This document shows, piece after piece, positions 63,383-64,000 of a stretch of 64,000 bases of DNA. Each line of letters begins with the position of its first letter. Position 1 is the stretch's first letter. The DNA is from Echinococcus granulosus. Its lineage: Eukaryota; Platyhelminthes; Cestoda; Cyclophyllidea; Taeniidae. The stretch is taken from assembly GCF_000524195.1 (NCBI RefSeq), contig NW_020170481.1, forward strand, positions 91,499 through 155,498. The letters are read 5' to 3'. The notes beneath the pieces were generated by a model. It was not told the origin of the DNA. It did no database searches and worked only from the letters and a program-made list of their open reading frames with translations. Made by a program: the position numbers and the translations under genes.

Positions 63383-64000
63383 CTAAGTGCTTTGTGTGAG
63401 TGACTGAGTGAGCCTGTTAGCAGCAGCATCGTCTCGCACCTTTCATTCATGGAGAAGGTGTATTGGGAGCAAAATATCGGAGCATTGTACTCCATGTTAT
63501 TAGCGGAAGGGCGACTGATGCACTGAAATAAGACAGGGAGGGGGAAGAGGGTCGAATCATCAGAAGTAGGTGGGGAGTATTAGAGTAATGAGAAGTTGGA
63601 ATATACATACAAAGATACGCGGAGAGGGATAGAGGACACGAGAAGCAGCATCCGGCTCGTATATTCAACACTCGGGTGATTATGCTCACAGCCTTCGGGC
63701 AAGGATTGAGAAGACACCTTTTGATCAGGACTGCCGATTCAAGGTATCGGCCAACCTACAATTAAAGCCACAAAGTGCGCAGTGAGTGCTAGTTGTCATG
63801 GGATATTCAAATTCGAATCATTTTAAAAGATAGAAGTTGGAAAACGCACCAGTCCATGGCTTCGGTAAGTCCATCACCGCGAACAGCCGAAGTTTTGAAG
63901 ATCTGATACGTCCGATTCTTGATGGAGGTTAGACCGAGTGAAGAGGCCACTTGAGTGACGGACATACAGCCATCAATGTCCTGTTTGTTGGCAAAAACGG
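63383..64000 (-). CDS. ARL1: ARL1, Arf-like GTPase 1, C-terminal part (two last exons)
   Basis: Golgi small GTPase that recruits GRIP-domain golgins and helps trans-Golgi traffic. The exon at 63850-64000 runs off the window. It encodes VFANKQD (the G4 guanine-recognition motif NKQD), SLGLTSIKNRTYQIFKTSAV (with the G5 TSA motif) and GDGLTEAMDW. The last exon, 63383-63413, gives LTQSLTQST and a stop after acceptor CTAACAG, completing the ARL1-type end EAMDWL. The QIFKTSA and EAMDWL segments favour ARL1 over Arf proteins or ARL5. The missing N-terminus should carry the myristoylated glycine and the G1-G3 motifs. The donor is GTGCGT, also used twice in the TRIM gene. Confidence 0.94.

Noticed and set aside
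63447..63689. 80-codon minus-strand open frame before the last ARL1 exon
   Set aside because: It can be joined in phase to the upstream ARL1 exon after TTATTTCAG, but gives an unrelated hydrophobic tail. The exon at 63383-63413 gives the expected short ARL1 end instead.

Overview
The window looks like flatworm nuclear DNA, most likely from a cestode. Its genes are split into many small exons with GT-AG introns, several only 34 to 45 bases long. Intergenic DNA is moderately AT-rich and full of diverged duplicate blocks and CA/GT microsatellites. There are no bacterial-type operons. The species call is inference. Two 100-base N runs (12343-12442, 24027-24126) are assembly gaps.

Positions 1 to about 24.2 kb hold no intact gene that I can support. 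This part is a patchwork of segmental duplications. A block at 950-4645 is repeated directly at 9060-12862, and part of it is inverted at 5255-6250. Blocks at 6960-8787, 8838-10740 and 12863-15040 copy, in scrambled order, pieces of the TRIM gene to the right. They carry degraded exon copies of it (8838-8906, 9852-9959, 12871-12952). Positions 16.5-23.1 kb are a partial tandem array of another unit.

Positions 24973-42790 (minus strand) hold a nine-exon TRIM-NHL gene. I could join it in frame into 939 codons with the order RING, B-box, coiled coil, filamin repeat, NHL propeller. Positions 45700-46204 (minus) hold a small three-exon LEM-domain gene with a C-terminal membrane anchor, probably an inner nuclear membrane protein. 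It has an in-frame TAA inside a perfect 15-base GT...AG segment. Positions 47308-62820 (plus) hold a 44-exon gene of 2548 codons for a large CCDC162-like (DUF4549) coiled-coil protein. Every exon junction keeps frame. Positions 63383-64000 (minus) hold the last two exons of ARL1, an Arf-like GTPase that runs off the right edge.

The LEM and CCDC162-like genes are divergent and share a 1.1 kb AT-rich spacer. The CCDC162-like and ARL1 genes converge. The genes do not form one pathway. They act in ubiquitin ligation/RNA regulation (TRIM-NHL), the nuclear envelope (LEM), probably cilia or cytoskeleton (CCDC162-like), and Golgi traffic (ARL1). The most interesting points are the possible 15-base intron in the LEM gene, the scrambled TRIM duplicon with a precise 73-codon difference in one exon, and several unexplained open frames inside introns.
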